From positions 124,001-188,000 of the forward strand of contig NZ_LQPI01000033.1 in assembly GCF_002101775.1 (NCBI RefSeq): 64,000 bases of DNA. Reading direction: 5' to 3'. This document shows positions 37,086 through 46,044 of the stretch, in pieces; positions within the stretch are counted from its first letter, which is position 1; every line of letters begins with the position of its first letter. The notes under the pieces were generated by a model, which made no database searches, was not told where the DNA came from, and saw only the letters and a list, made by a program, of their open reading frames with translations. The stretch is from Mycolicibacter nonchromogenicus (lineage in GTDB: Bacteria; Actinomycetota; Actinomycetes; Mycobacteriales; Mycobacteriaceae). A program made the position numbers and the translations under genes.

Positions 37086-37976
37086 ATGGTGGACAAATCG
37101 ACCCGGACCGCAGATATGCGGCCGAAATTCGAGAACATTCAGGCCCACTACGACCTGTCCGATGACTTCTTCGCGCTGTTCCAAGACCCGTCTCGCATGT
37201 ACAGCTGCGCGTATTTCGAGACGCCGGACGCCACCTTGGAAGAAGCTCAACTCGCCAAGCTGGATCTCAATCTCGACAAACTGGACCTGCGGCCGGGCAT
37301 GACGCTGCTGGACATCGGGTGCGGCTGGGGTGCGACCATGAAGCGCGCCGTCGAGAAGTACGACGTCAACGTCATCGGCCTGACCCTGTCGAAGAACCAG
37401 CACGCCTACTCGCAGGCCCTGCTGGACGGCCTCGACACCGACCGAACGCGGCGGGTGCTGCTGCAGGGCTGGGAGCAGTTCCACGAGCCGGTGGACCGGA
37501 TCGTGTCGATCGAGGCGTTCGAGCACTTCGGTTTCGAGAACTACGACGACTTCTTCAAGAACAGCTACGACATCCTGCCCGAAGACGGCCGGATGACGAT
37601 CCAGAGCAGCGTGAGCTTCCACCCCTATGAGCTCAATGCCCGCGGCAAGAAGCTGACGTTCGAGACGGCGCGGTTCATCAAGTTCATCCTGACCGAGATC
37701 TTCCCGGGGGGCCGGCTGCCCACCACCAAGATGATGGTGGAGCACGGCGAAAAGGCCGGTTTCATTGTGCCCGAGGCGCTTTCGCTGCGGCCGCACTACA
37801 TCAAGACGCTCAAGCTCTGGGGCGACGCTCTGGAGGCCAACCACGACCAGGCCGTCGAGATCCAGTCCGAAGAGGTCTACGAGCGGTACATGAAGTACCT
37901 GCGCGGCTGCGAGTACTACTTCACCGACGAGTCGCTCGACGTCAGCCTGGTGACCTACACCAAGCAACCCGTCTGA
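37086..37976 (+). CDS. mmaA4: hydroxymycolate synthase MmaA4-like methyltransferase
   Basis: A 296-residue SAM-dependent enzyme. Long segments match MmaA4 (Hma): [53 protein letters not shown] and [15 protein letters not shown]. MmaA4 adds a methyl group and a hydroxyl to meromycolate, opening the route to methoxy- and keto-mycolates. The start ATG at 37086 is favoured over the frame's upstream GTG/TTG by alignment. It converges with rplA; a bidirectional hairpin follows. MmaA3, needed for methoxymycolate, is not in this window. Confidence 0.9.
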   Translation: MVDKSTRTADMRPKFENIQAHYDLSDDFFALFQDPSRMYSCAYFETPDATLEEAQLAKLDLNLDKLDLRPGMTLLDIGCGWGATMKRAVEKYDVNVIGLTLSKNQHAYSQALLDGLDTDRTRRVLLQGWEQFHEPVDRIVSIEAFEHFGFENYDDFFKNSYDILPEDGRMTIQSSVSFHPYELNARGKKLTFETARFIKFILTEIFPGGRLPTTKMMVEHGEKAGFIVPEALSLRPHYIKTLKLWGDALEANHDQAVEIQSEEVYERYMKYLRGCEYYFTDESLDVSLVTYTKQPV

Positions 37977-37987
37977 CCCGATCACAA

Positions 37988-38028
37988 CGAAAAGCCCCCG
38001 CACGCTGACGCGTGACGGGGGCTTTTCG
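37988..38028. terminator. bidirectional hairpin terminator between mmaA4 and rplA
   Basis: A 13-bp perfect stem, CGAAAAGCCCCCG (37988-38000) with CGGGGGCTTTTCG (38016-38028), loop 15 nt. CTTTT on each strand lets it end both the mmaA4 and rplA transcripts. Confidence 0.85.
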
Positions 38029-38036
38029 CGTATGCG

Positions 38037-38744
38037 CTATTCGGCCGCGAAGTTACGGGTGACGGCCGGGTCCACCGGGATGCCGGGGCCGGTCGTCGTC
38101 GAGATGGTGACCTTCTTGAGGTAACGGCCCTTGGACGACGACGGCTTGAGCCGCAGCACCTCGTCGAGGGCGGCGCCGTAGTTCTCCGCCAGCTTGGTCT
38201 CGTCGAACGAGGCCTTGCCGATCACGAAGTGCAGGTTGGCCTGCTTGTCGACACGGAAGTTGATCTTGCCGCCCTTGATGTCGGCGACGGCCTTGGCGAC
38301 GTCGGGGGTGACGGTGCCGGTCTTGGGGTTGGGCATCAGACCACGCGGGCCCAGCACGCGGGCGATACGACCCACCTTGGCCATCTGGTCCGGGGTGGCG
38401 ATCGCGGCGTCGAAGTCGAGGAATCCGCCCTGGATCTTCTCGATCAGGTCGTCACTGCCGACCACGTCAGCGCCGGCGGCCACGGCCTGCTCGGCCTTCT
38501 CGCCGACCGCGAACACCGCCACGCGGGCGGTCTTACCGGTGCCGTGCGGCAGGTTGACGGTGCCGCGGACCATCTGGTCGGCCTTGCGGGGGTCGACACC
38601 GAGGCGGATGGCGACCTCGACGGTGGCGTCCTGCTTGGTCGAGGACGTCTCCTTGGCGAGCTTGGCCGCCTGCAGCGGGGTGTAGAGGTTGTCGCGGTCC
38701 ACCTTCTCGGCGGCGGCGCGGTATGCCTTGCTGTTCTTGCTCAT
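38037..38744 (-). CDS. rplA: 50S ribosomal protein L1
   Basis: A 235-residue stalk protein of the large subunit near the E site. [18 protein letters not shown] and [19 protein letters not shown] are signature regions. It is the last gene of the minus-strand secE-nusG-rplK-rplA cluster and ends at a bidirectional terminator. Confidence 0.98.
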   Translation of the reverse strand: MSKNSKAYRAAAEKVDRDNLYTPLQAAKLAKETSSTKQDATVEVAIRLGVDPRKADQMVRGTVNLPHGTGKTARVAVFAVGEKAEQAVAAGADVVGSDDLIEKIQGGFLDFDAAIATPDQMAKVGRIARVLGPRGLMPNPKTGTVTPDVAKAVADIKGGKINFRVDKQANLHFVIGKASFDETKLAENYGAALDEVLRLKPSSSKGRYLKKVTISTTTGPGIPVDPAVTRNFAAE

Positions 38745-38815
38745 TGGTTATCCAATCTCAGTGGTTGGTTGTGGTGACGTCGGGCCGAAGCTGGCCCTCC
38801 CACGGGTTACTGCTA

Positions 38816-39244
38816 CTACTCGACGGTGATGCCCATGGAGCGGGCGGTACCGGCGATGATCTTGGCGCCGGCCTCGATGTCGTTGGCGTTGAGGTCGGCC
38901 TTCTTGGTCTCGGCGATCTCGCGCACCTGGTCCCAGGTCACCTTGGCGACCTTGGTCTTGTGCGGCTCGGCCGAACCCTTGGCGATACCGGCGGCCTTGA
39001 GCAACATCCGTGCCGCGGGCGGGGTCTTGAGTGCAAAGGTGAAGCTGCGGTCCTCGTAGACGGTGATCTCCACGGGGATGACGTTGCCGCGCTGGCCTTC
39101 TGTCGCAGCGTTGTACGCCTTGCAGAACTCCATGATGTTCACGCCGTGCTGACCAAGTGCGGGTCCGACCGGCGGCGCGGGGTTGGCCTCGCCCGCCTTG
39201 ATCTGAAGCTTGATCAGCCCGGCGACCTTCTTCTTCGGGGCCAT
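38816..39244 (-). CDS. rplK: 50S ribosomal protein L11
   Basis: A 142-residue protein of the GTPase-associated centre, with the conserved [20 protein letters not shown] and [12 protein letters not shown]. Involved in factor binding and the stringent response. It lies 25 bases after nusG and 71 bases before rplA. Confidence 0.98.
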   Translation of the reverse strand: MAPKKKVAGLIKLQIKAGEANPAPPVGPALGQHGVNIMEFCKAYNAATEGQRGNVIPVEITVYEDRSFTFALKTPPAARMLLKAAGIAKGSAEPHKTKVAKVTWDQVREIAETKKADLNANDIEAGAKIIAGTARSMGITVE

Positions 39245-39269
39245 GAGAGGGTGTTTCCTTTCCTACGTA

Positions 39270-40073
<804 letters not shown>

Positions 40074-40081
40074 CTATAACT

Positions 40082-40534
40082 TCACTCGCCGAACACCAGC
40101 AGCACCAGCCGGGCGAATCCGTAGTCTGCCCCGGCGACCAAGGCCACCATGAAGACCAGGAACGCCAGCACCACCGCGGTGTAGGTGACCATCTGCTTGC
40201 GGTTCGGCCAGATCACCTTGCGAAGTTCGCCGACGACCTGCTTGAGGAAGTTCAATACAAAGACGAACGGGTTACGCGAAGGCCCTTCGGCCTTCTTCTT
40301 CGCCTTCTTCTTGGCCTTCTTGGCGTCCGCGGCGTCTTCCGCGTCCAATTCGGTAGCCGTCGACTCCACGTCTTCGGCGCCATCACCGGTGGCACGACGC
40401 CGCGAACGCTTGCCGGTGGGCCGCAGTGGTTCGCCGACCTGCCGGCTCACCACGGCGGTGCGACTGCTGCTGCCGGATTCGGCATCGCTATCGCCGTCGC
40501 CTGCGGCGTCGGGACGGTCGAGCTCGTCGGTCAC
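40082..40534 (-). CDS. secE: preprotein translocase subunit SecE
   Basis: A 150-residue component of the SecYEG channel. The N-terminal ~90 residues are charged and lysine-rich; the conserved amphipathic helix (NFLKQVVGELRKVIWPNRKQ) and a single membrane helix (TYTAVVLAFLVFMVALVAGA) form the SecE core. The long extension is common in mycobacteria. It follows tRNA-Trp and precedes nusG. Confidence 0.96.
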   Translation of the reverse strand: MTDELDRPDAAGDGDSDAESGSSSRTAVVSRQVGEPLRPTGKRSRRRATGDGAEDVESTATELDAEDAADAKKAKKKAKKKAEGPSRNPFVFVLNFLKQVVGELRKVIWPNRKQMVTYTAVVLAFLVFMVALVAGADYGFARLVLLVFGE

Positions 40535-40611
40535 CGCATGCTCCTTCGTTGTTCGCGCTTACCTCATTGCCGTATGGGCCATGGTGTCCAGTGTCCACCA
40601 TGACACGTCTG

Positions 40612-40684
<73 letters not shown>

Positions 40685-40843
40685 TCGCGGTTGGCGCACC
40701 AACCTGCGGGTTCGGAAGCTTTACCTGTGCGCCGTCTCCGGCTCACACAATTCGCGCGCCCCCCGTTCGCCTCACGGAAAGCGCGCTAATGCTGGGAAAA
40801 CCCCGAAGTCCGAGTGTACCTCGCCGGTATGGCCAGTTACCAA

Positions 40844-41344
40844 TCAGGCTGTTCGGACGACCTGACCGGATTCCGCGTCCCAGCGCAGATTGACCGAAGC
40901 GTCGCCGTCGTGACCCATCATCGTGGTGAACGCCTCCAGCACGGTGTCACCGTTATGGTCGGTCAAGATGTTGCGGGTTGTGACGATGTCGGCGCCGAAC
41001 CGCTCAACCACCGAGGCGATCTCCATCCGGGCGTACAGCTTGTCGCCGGCCTTGATCGGCTTGAGGAACTTGAAGCCCTGGTCCACCTGGACCATCTGCA
41101 TCGTGGTGTAGCCGGTGTCCACATGGCGGAAGAAGTCCGACTGCACCAGCTTGGCCAACGTCGCCACGAATGTCGGCGGCGCCGGAAGTGCGTCGTGGCC
41201 CAGCTCCGCAGCCTCCGCCTCGTCGTAGTAGGCGGGGTCCTCAGCCTTGACCGAACGAGCGAACTCGCGGATCTTTTCGCGGCCCACCACAAACGCTTCC
41301 GGGTACCGCCAGATCATCCCCCTGATGTCAGTTTTGATAGCCAT
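40844..41344 (-). CDS. hadC: (3R)-hydroxyacyl-ACP dehydratase subunit HadC
   Basis: A 166-residue hotdog-fold subunit of the FAS-II dehydratase that elongates mycolate precursors. HadC resembles HadA in sequence (WRYPEAFVVGREKIREFARSVK versus YRYPDFYEVDREKIREYARA in HadA), and like HadA supplies the substrate-binding half, while HadB is catalytic. The HadBC dimer acts at later elongation steps. It lies 14 bases after hadB. Confidence 0.93.
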   Translation of the reverse strand: MAIKTDIRGMIWRYPEAFVVGREKIREFARSVKAEDPAYYDEAEAAELGHDALPAPPTFVATLAKLVQSDFFRHVDTGYTTMQMVQVDQGFKFLKPIKAGDKLYARMEIASVVERFGADIVTTRNILTDHNGDTVLEAFTTMMGHDGDASVNLRWDAESGQVVRTA

Positions 41345-41358
41345 AGCTGCGCTCTCCC

Positions 41359-41787
41359 CTAAGCCAGCTTGGCCGAAGCAACCGCCCGCCCGAAGATCTT
41401 CTTGCCACCGGTGGTGGCGGTCAGCGCAATGGTCACCGTCTTCGTCTCCGGGTCCACGGACTTCACCCGGCCGCTGAAGGTGATCTCGGCGCCCTTGCCG
41501 TCGTTGGGCACCGGCACCACAGAGGTGAAACGCACGTTGTACTCGGTCACCGCACCCGGGTCCCCCACCCAGGACGTGACGTAGCCGCCGCCGATACCCA
41601 TGGTCAGCATCCCGTGGGCAATCGCGGTGTCCAGGCCCACCTGCTGGGCGATCTCGTCGTCCCAGTGGATCGGGTTCAGGTCGCCGGACACGCCGGCGTA
41701 GTTGACCAGGTCCTGCCGCGACAGCGGGATGACCCGCTCGGGCAGCTGATCGCCGACCTTGACCGAACTGAACTCACGCAGCGCCAT
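41359..41787 (-). CDS. hadB: (3R)-hydroxyacyl-ACP dehydratase catalytic subunit HadB
   Basis: A 142-residue MaoC-like hotdog protein, the catalytic subunit of FAS-II dehydratase. The AGVSGDLNPIHWDDE motif gives the catalytic Asp36-His41 pair known from mycobacterial HadB. The ATG at 41785-41787 is chosen; the start overlaps the end of hadA by 14 bases, so translation is coupled. The frame upstream is an unsupported extension. It is the target of thiacetazone-type drugs (family knowledge). Confidence 0.95.
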   Translation of the reverse strand: MALREFSSVKVGDQLPERVIPLSRQDLVNYAGVSGDLNPIHWDDEIAQQVGLDTAIAHGMLTMGIGGGYVTSWVGDPGAVTEYNVRFTSVVPVPNDGKGAEITFSGRVKSVDPETKTVTIALTATTGGKKIFGRAVASAKLA

Positions 41788-42250
41788 CGGTGAAACCCTT
41801 ATCTCCATCGCCGGCGCGACCCGCCAGCGTCGTATACGTCTTCTGCACGATCTCGCCGGCGTCATTGGTGACGACCTGCTTGGTCATGATGATGTCCGTA
41901 CCATGCGCGCGACGGATCGACTCGACCGACACATCGCAGAACAGCCGGTCGCCCTCTTTGATCGGCTGAAGAAACTCCAGCCTCTGATCGACCTGGACGA
42001 TCTGGGCATCAGAAACCGCGACGCCGCAGTATTCGAAGAAGCTCGAAATCGCCATGTGCCCGAAGACCGAGATGTAGGTCAGGGGGGCGACCAGGCCTTT
42101 GTAGCCGAGTTCAGCGGCCGCCCGAAGGTCAAAGCTCGCCGGATCGGTCGCCTTGACGGCACGTGCGTATTCGCGGATCTTCTCCCGGTCGACCTCGTAG
42201 AAGTCGGGATACCGATACTGCTTCCCAGCGAGACGGTCTGCCAACGACAC
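41774..42250 (-). CDS. hadA: (3R)-hydroxyacyl-ACP dehydratase subunit HadA
   Basis: A 158-residue hotdog subunit partnering HadB in the earlier cycles of mycolate chain elongation. It starts at GTG 42250, 13 bases after rpmG. The HadA hallmark GLVAPLTYISVFGHMAIS and VDQRLEFLQPIKEGDRLFCD are present. It heads the hadA-hadB-hadC series and overlaps hadB. Confidence 0.95.
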   Translation of the reverse strand: MSLADRLAGKQYRYPDFYEVDREKIREYARAVKATDPASFDLRAAAELGYKGLVAPLTYISVFGHMAISSFFEYCGVAVSDAQIVQVDQRLEFLQPIKEGDRLFCDVSVESIRRAHGTDIIMTKQVVTNDAGEIVQKTYTTLAGRAGDGDKGFTDGAA

Positions 42251-42263
42251 GACTCGGCCTACC

Positions 42264-42431
42264 TTAGCGAGATTCGCGGTGCGACTCGTGCTTGCCGCAG
42301 TTGGGGCAGAATTTCTTCAGCTCCAGCCGGTCGGGGTCGTTACGGCGGTTCTTCTTGGTGATGTAGTTACGGTGCTTGCACACCTCACAGGCCAAGGTGA
42401 TCTTCGGCCGCACATCAGTACTGGAGGCCAC
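42264..42431 (-). CDS. rpmG: 50S ribosomal protein L33
   Basis: A 55-residue protein from GTG at 42429-42431: begins [20 protein letters not shown] and ends [17 protein letters not shown]. The two CxxC pairs (CEVC and CPNC) make it the zinc-binding form of L33. A GAAGGA site lies about 9 bases upstream. It precedes hadA by 13 bases, the arrangement of rpmG2-hadA in M. tuberculosis (recalled). Confidence 0.95.
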   Translation of the reverse strand: MASSTDVRPKITLACEVCKHRNYITKKNRRNDPDRLELKKFCPNCGKHESHRESR

Positions 42432-42468
42432 GTCTGTCGTCCTTCTTCACATGTCGTATTGCTTGCAG

Positions 42469-42542
42469 TAGCGGTGGGGAGGCTCGATCTCCCGACCTCA
42501 CGATTATGAGTCGTGCGCTCTAACCAGCTGAGCTACACCGCC
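42469..42542 (-). tRNA. metT: tRNA-Met (anticodon CAU)
   Basis: A 74-base cloverleaf on the minus strand: acceptor GGCGGTG with CACCGCT, anticodon loop CTCATAA, variable loop AGGTC, T-stem GGGAG/CTCCC. Elongator type: it lacks the unpaired first base and the GGG/CCC anticodon stem of initiator tRNA. Odd: the T-loop reads ATCGAGC, with A instead of T at position 54, and the first acceptor pair is G-U. Confidence 0.93.
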
Positions 42543-42581
42543 CCGATCGGCGCTAGTCGGCGCACCGACTGGCGTCCACCG

Positions 42582-42654
42582 AGCCCCCTAACGGAATCGA
42601 ACCGTTGACCTTTTCCTTACCATGGAAACGCTCTGCCGACTGAGCTAAGGGGGC
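42582..42654 (-). tRNA. thrT: tRNA-Thr (anticodon GGU)
   Basis: A 73-base cloverleaf on the minus strand: acceptor GCCCCCT with AGGGGGC, anticodon loop ATGGTAA (anticodon GGT), T-loop TTCGATT. It reads through to tRNA-Met and rpmG with short spacers and may be co-transcribed with them. Confidence 0.96.
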
Positions 42655-42898
42655 CTTCACCCGCAGCGACCCCTGTGGGCGCTGCAAGCCTGTAGAAGGT
42701 TACAACCTCGCCCACGAGGTCTCCAAACCGCGACGGCAGACCCCGACCTGAGACCGCAGGGCCCGATGAGGCTTCAGCGGCGCGCCCTCTTTGCGCGAGC
42801 AGACGCGTAGGCCCCCATTTTCACGCCGAAACGGGGGCCTTCGCGTCTGCTCGCGGCTTGGACGCGCCGGCAATCGGCGCTGCTCTAGGCTGGGGAGC
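42655..42898. other. divergent intergenic region (tRNA-Thr operon versus metallo-hydrolase gene)
   Basis: 244 bases that must contain two divergent promoters, for the minus-strand tRNA/rpmG/had genes and the plus-strand hydrolase. It also contains a TRIT-like hairpin (42795-42854, listed separately). I could not assign -10 and -35 boxes with confidence. Confidence 0.5.
42795..42854. terminator. TRIT-like hairpin between divergent genes
   Basis: Outer arms GCGAGCAGACGCG (42795-42807) and CGCGTCTGCTCGC (42842-42854) pair perfectly; inner AGGCCCCC pairs with GGGGGCCT. Same family as the terminators after tuf, rpoC and the DUF559 gene, but here it lies upstream of both neighbours rather than after a stop codon. 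It ends 44 bases before the start of the hydrolase gene. Confidence 0.78.
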
Positions 42899-43615
42899 GT
42901 GCCCGAATCCGACCGGCTGTATTTCCGCCAGCTGCTCTCCGGACGCGATTTCGCGGCCGGTGACCCGATGGCGGCCCAGATGCGCAACTTTGCCTACCTG
43001 ATCGGCGACCGGCAGACCGGCGACGCCGTCGTGGTCGATCCGGCCTACGCCGCCGGCGATCTGCTCGACACGCTCGAGGCCGACGGCATGCACCTGTCCG
43101 GCGTCCTGGTCACCCATCACCACCCCGATCACGTCGGCGGCAAGATGATGGGCTTCGAACTCAAGGGCCTGGCCGAGCTGCTGGAACGAGTCAGCGTTCC
43201 GGTACACGTCAACACCCATGAAGCACAGTGGGTTTCGCGGGTCACCGAAATTCCGTTGACGGACCTGACCGCGCATGATCACGGCGACAAGGTCAGCGTC
43301 GGCGCCATCGACATCGAGCTGCTGCACACACCCGGCCACACCCCGGGCAGCCAGTGCTTCCTGCTGGACGGGCGGTTGGTCGCCGGCGACACCCTGTTCC
43401 TGGAGGGCTGCGGGCGAACCGATTTCCCGGGCGGCGACTCCGACGAGATGTACCGCAGCCTGCAGCAGTTGGCCGCACTGCCGGGCGACCCGACGGTGTT
43501 CCCCGGCCACTGGTATTCGGCCGACCCGAGCGCGGCACTTTCGGAAGTGAAGCGATCCAACTACGTATTCAGCGCCGGAAGTCTGGACAGGTGGCGCATG
43601 CTGATGGGCGGATGA
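42899..43615 (+). CDS. metallo-beta-lactamase fold hydrolase (glyoxalase II-like)
   Basis: A 238-residue hydrolase. The di-metal motif THHHPDHVGG lies at about 72-81; later ligands are in HTPGHTPGS, VAGDTLF and FPGHWY. The start GTG at 42899 follows TGGGGAG and excludes the upstream frame that reads into the hairpin. Named glyoxalase II in M. tuberculosis (Rv0634c, recalled), but since mycobacteria lack glutathione a mycothiol- or CoA-thioester substrate is more likely. Confidence 0.85.
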   Translation: MPESDRLYFRQLLSGRDFAAGDPMAAQMRNFAYLIGDRQTGDAVVVDPAYAAGDLLDTLEADGMHLSGVLVTHHHPDHVGGKMMGFELKGLAELLERVSVPVHVNTHEAQWVSRVTEIPLTDLTAHDHGDKVSVGAIDIELLHTPGHTPGSQCFLLDGRLVAGDTLFLEGCGRTDFPGGDSDEMYRSLQQLAALPGDPTVFPGHWYSADPSAALSEVKRSNYVFSAGSLDRWRMLMGG

Positions 43616-43626
43616 GGGGATAGCTG

Positions 43627-44460
43627 ATGGAATCAGTTGAGGACCGCTTGTACGACGTCGCGCACGCCGGTGCGGAGGCCTGGCTGGCCTGGGCGGCCTG
43701 GCTGGCCATCGCCATCACCGTGCTGGCGCTGTTCTATCTGCACCGTCAACTGCAGCGCAACCGTCGATTGGCCACCGAGCAGACCCGCCCGCACGTGGCG
43801 ATGTTCATGGAGCCGCACGCCGCCGACTGGCACGTCATCGAGCTGGTGGTCCGCAACTTCGGCAAGACCGCCGCCTATGACATCCGGTTCTCCTTCGACC
43901 AGCCGCCGACCGTGGCCCGCTACGAGACCGCCTCGGACGGCTACGCGGACGTGGTCGCGCTGCAGCTGCCCGAAGAACTGACGGTGCTGGCGCCGAATCA
44001 GGAATGGCGAACGGTGTGGGACTCGGCGATCGACCGCGCCGAACTCGGTGAGGGCATCGAGTCGCGGTTCACCGGGACGATCAGCTACGCCGACAGCCCC
44101 GGCGAGCCGAAGGGCTGGTTCGGGCGGCGTGGCAAGCAGCCTCGCTACGAGAACAAAGTGGTCCTCGACTGGGGCGATCTGCCCCCGGTGCGCCGGGTCG
44201 AGTTGATGACGACGCACGACCTGGCCAAGCGCGAGAAGCAGAAGCTGGAGCTGCTGCGCAGTCTGCTCAGCTACTTCCACTACGCCAGCAAAGAGACCCG
44301 GCCTGATGTTTTCCGCGCCGAGATCGAGCGGATCAACGGCGCGGCCCGCGAGATCCAGGACCGGTTGCGGGGCCGCGAGCAGCTGGAGGCTTCGGGCAAC
44401 ACCGACATCACGGTGCGACTCGGCGACGCCAGCGCCGAGCTGGGCAAACACCGCAACTAA
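43627..44460 (+). CDS. membrane-anchored hypothetical protein with C-terminal helical region
   Basis: A 277-residue protein with one N-terminal membrane helix (about 17-40, EAWLAWAAWLAIAITVLALF) so that the bulk faces one side of the membrane. The central region (about 55-195) is beta-rich (FMEPHAADWHVIELVVRNFG, EWRTVWDSA), and the C-terminal ~80 residues are helical and charged (LAKREKQKLELLRSLLSYFH). No family is recognised. It starts 11 bases after the hydrolase gene and may be co-transcribed with it. It converges tail-to-tail with the patatin-like gene, 10 bases apart, with no TRIT-like hairpin in the gap. Confidence 0.65.
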   Translation: MESVEDRLYDVAHAGAEAWLAWAAWLAIAITVLALFYLHRQLQRNRRLATEQTRPHVAMFMEPHAADWHVIELVVRNFGKTAAYDIRFSFDQPPTVARYETASDGYADVVALQLPEELTVLAPNQEWRTVWDSAIDRAELGEGIESRFTGTISYADSPGEPKGWFGRRGKQPRYENKVVLDWGDLPPVRRVELMTTHDLAKREKQKLELLRSLLSYFHYASKETRPDVFRAEIERINGAAREIQDRLRGREQLEASGNTDITVRLGDASAELGKHRN

Positions 44461-44470
44461 AGGCCCGGCG

Positions 44471-45514
44471 TCAGTCGCTGCCGGGGGTGTCCTCGGTGGG
44501 GTAGTGCGACGCCCGGAAACGTTGCAGGTAGGACTCCCAATCCCAGGTCGACAGAAACTCGTTCGCGGCGGTGTAGCCGTTGTCGTAGAGCTTTTCGAGC
44601 CGGTCTCGGGAGATGTCGAAGTCCAGCACGCTGACATCGGTGGAATGGACCCTGATGGCCCGCACACTGACCCACGGCTGGTTCAGGTAGGTCTGATCGT
44701 GCCCGACCAGCATGGTGCTGATCAGGTTCTCCAGCAGCAGCGACTGCCCGAACAATCGCAGCGGCCGTAACACCGGAACCATGGCGCCGATGCCGTCGGA
44801 GAGCTCCGGGACCACCGTGACGCCGAAGGTGGGCCACTGTGGTGGCCGGCCGTCGAGCCGGTCAAAGGTGTAGATCGGGAAGTTCGACAGCACCCCACCG
44901 TCTACCAGGGTGGATCGCAGCCCGCCGGCGCTGGTCAGCGTCACCGGTCGGTAGAAGAACGGCACCGCCATCGAGGCGCGCACCGCGTCGGCGACGGGCT
45001 GTTCGTCGGGATCGAGCCCGTACACCCGCCGGTAGTCCCACGGCAGCCGGACCAGCTGCCCGGTCGTCACGTCGGTCACCGTGACCACGGCGCGGTAGCG
45101 CCGCTCGGGCATCAGGTTGTCGGCCGGGTAGGCCAGATCTCCCCAGGTGCGCACGCCCAGGTTCGCCAGCTCCCCGCGGATCCACTCATGGGCGACGTCG
45201 CCGCGATAGAGGGCGCTGTCGCGCAGGAACCCCCACACCGGACCGACCAGGGGGATCGGCCCCGCGTCACGCCAGGTGTGCAGTGGTACCGACAGCGCCA
45301 GATCTTTGACCTGCGCCGCGGTCAACTGATCGCCCTGGGCGGCGGCCGCCAGGATCGTGCCCACCACCGAGCCGCCGGACACCCCGGAAATGCGCTGCAC
45401 CGAGTAGCCGGCGTCCATCAAAGCGACCACCGCGCCGACCAGCCCGATGAAGCGCACTCCCCCGCCGGACAACACCAGATCGGCGGTCAGTGGCTGGGTG
45501 CTGCGCGCGGCCAT
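44471..45514 (-). CDS. patatin-like phospholipase
   Basis: A 347-residue lipid acyl hydrolase. The oxyanion-hole motif SGGGVRFIGLVG begins near residue 15, the nucleophile elbow GVSGGS near 44-49, and the catalytic-dyad Asp in STLVDGGVLSNFP near 230. The ATG at 45512-45514 is preferred, with 45544 possible. No signal peptide; it may act on membrane phospholipids from the cytoplasm. It starts 11 bases after the cyanase stop, so cyanase and patatin form an operon, an unusual combination. Confidence 0.85.
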   Translation of the reverse strand: MAARSTQPLTADLVLSGGGVRFIGLVGAVVALMDAGYSVQRISGVSGGSVVGTILAAAAQGDQLTAAQVKDLALSVPLHTWRDAGPIPLVGPVWGFLRDSALYRGDVAHEWIRGELANLGVRTWGDLAYPADNLMPERRYRAVVTVTDVTTGQLVRLPWDYRRVYGLDPDEQPVADAVRASMAVPFFYRPVTLTSAGGLRSTLVDGGVLSNFPIYTFDRLDGRPPQWPTFGVTVVPELSDGIGAMVPVLRPLRLFGQSLLLENLISTMLVGHDQTYLNQPWVSVRAIRVHSTDVSVLDFDISRDRLEKLYDNGYTAANEFLSTWDWESYLQRFRASHYPTEDTPGSD

Positions 45515-45525
45515 CTCCAGGCTTC

Positions 45526-45975
45526 TCAGTCCGCTGAGTTCCATTCGTAGGGCAAGAACTTGCCGTCGAAGGTGATGACCACCCGGTCGCCGCCCGGGTG
45601 CGGCTTGCGCTCGAGGTTCAGGCTGAAGTTGATCGCGCTCATGATGCCGTCGCCGAACTGCTCGTGGATCAATTCCTTGATCGCCGGGCCGTAAACACCC
45701 ACTGCTTCGTAGAGCCGATAGATGGTGGGGTCGGTGGGCGGCTGGGTGAGACCGCCGCGCACCGGGACCGCGGCCAGCACCGGCACCACCGCCGGGTCCA
45801 GCCCCAGCAGGCCCGCCAGCGTGGCGCCCAGCTCGGCGGGGATGGGGTGCTGGCCCAGCAGCGCCGAGGTGGTCCACACGACCGGCTTGCCGATCGCGTC
45901 GGCCAATTCCTGCCAGGTAAGTCCCTTGGCGAGGCGGGCGGCGATGATCTGCTCAGTTATCTGGCTACGGTTCAT
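45526..45975 (-). CDS. cynS: cyanate hydratase (cyanase)
   Basis: A 149-residue enzyme converting cyanate and bicarbonate to ammonia and CO2 as a decamer. The N-terminal helical DNA-binding-like domain is followed by the catalytic domain; YRLYEAVGVYGPAIKELIHE holds the catalytic Arg and Glu (RxxE, equivalents of E. coli R96 and E99), and IMSAINF the serine (S122 equivalent). No cyanate transporter or carbonic anhydrase gene is adjacent, although both often accompany cynS elsewhere. It probably protects against cyanate or provides nitrogen. Confidence 0.93.
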   Translation of the reverse strand: MNRSQITEQIIAARLAKGLTWQELADAIGKPVVWTTSALLGQHPIPAELGATLAGLLGLDPAVVPVLAAVPVRGGLTQPPTDPTIYRLYEAVGVYGPAIKELIHEQFGDGIMSAINFSLNLERKPHPGGDRVVITFDGKFLPYEWNSAD

Positions 45976-46044
45976 GGCTTCCAGCATGCCTGCCGTGCTC
46001 ACTGTCCGAAACAGCGACGCAGGGGCGATGGCATACTCCCCGGT

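Noticed and set aside
42719..42987. Minus-strand frame of 95 codons through the 42.8-kb hairpin
   Set aside because: It reads through the TRIT-like palindrome and the start of the divergent hydrolase gene, and shows no similarity.
44471..45514. Patatin as a CBASS-type defence effector (CapV)
   Set aside because: No cyclic-oligonucleotide synthase or sensor gene is adjacent; the partner is a cyanase. Nothing else supports a defence island.
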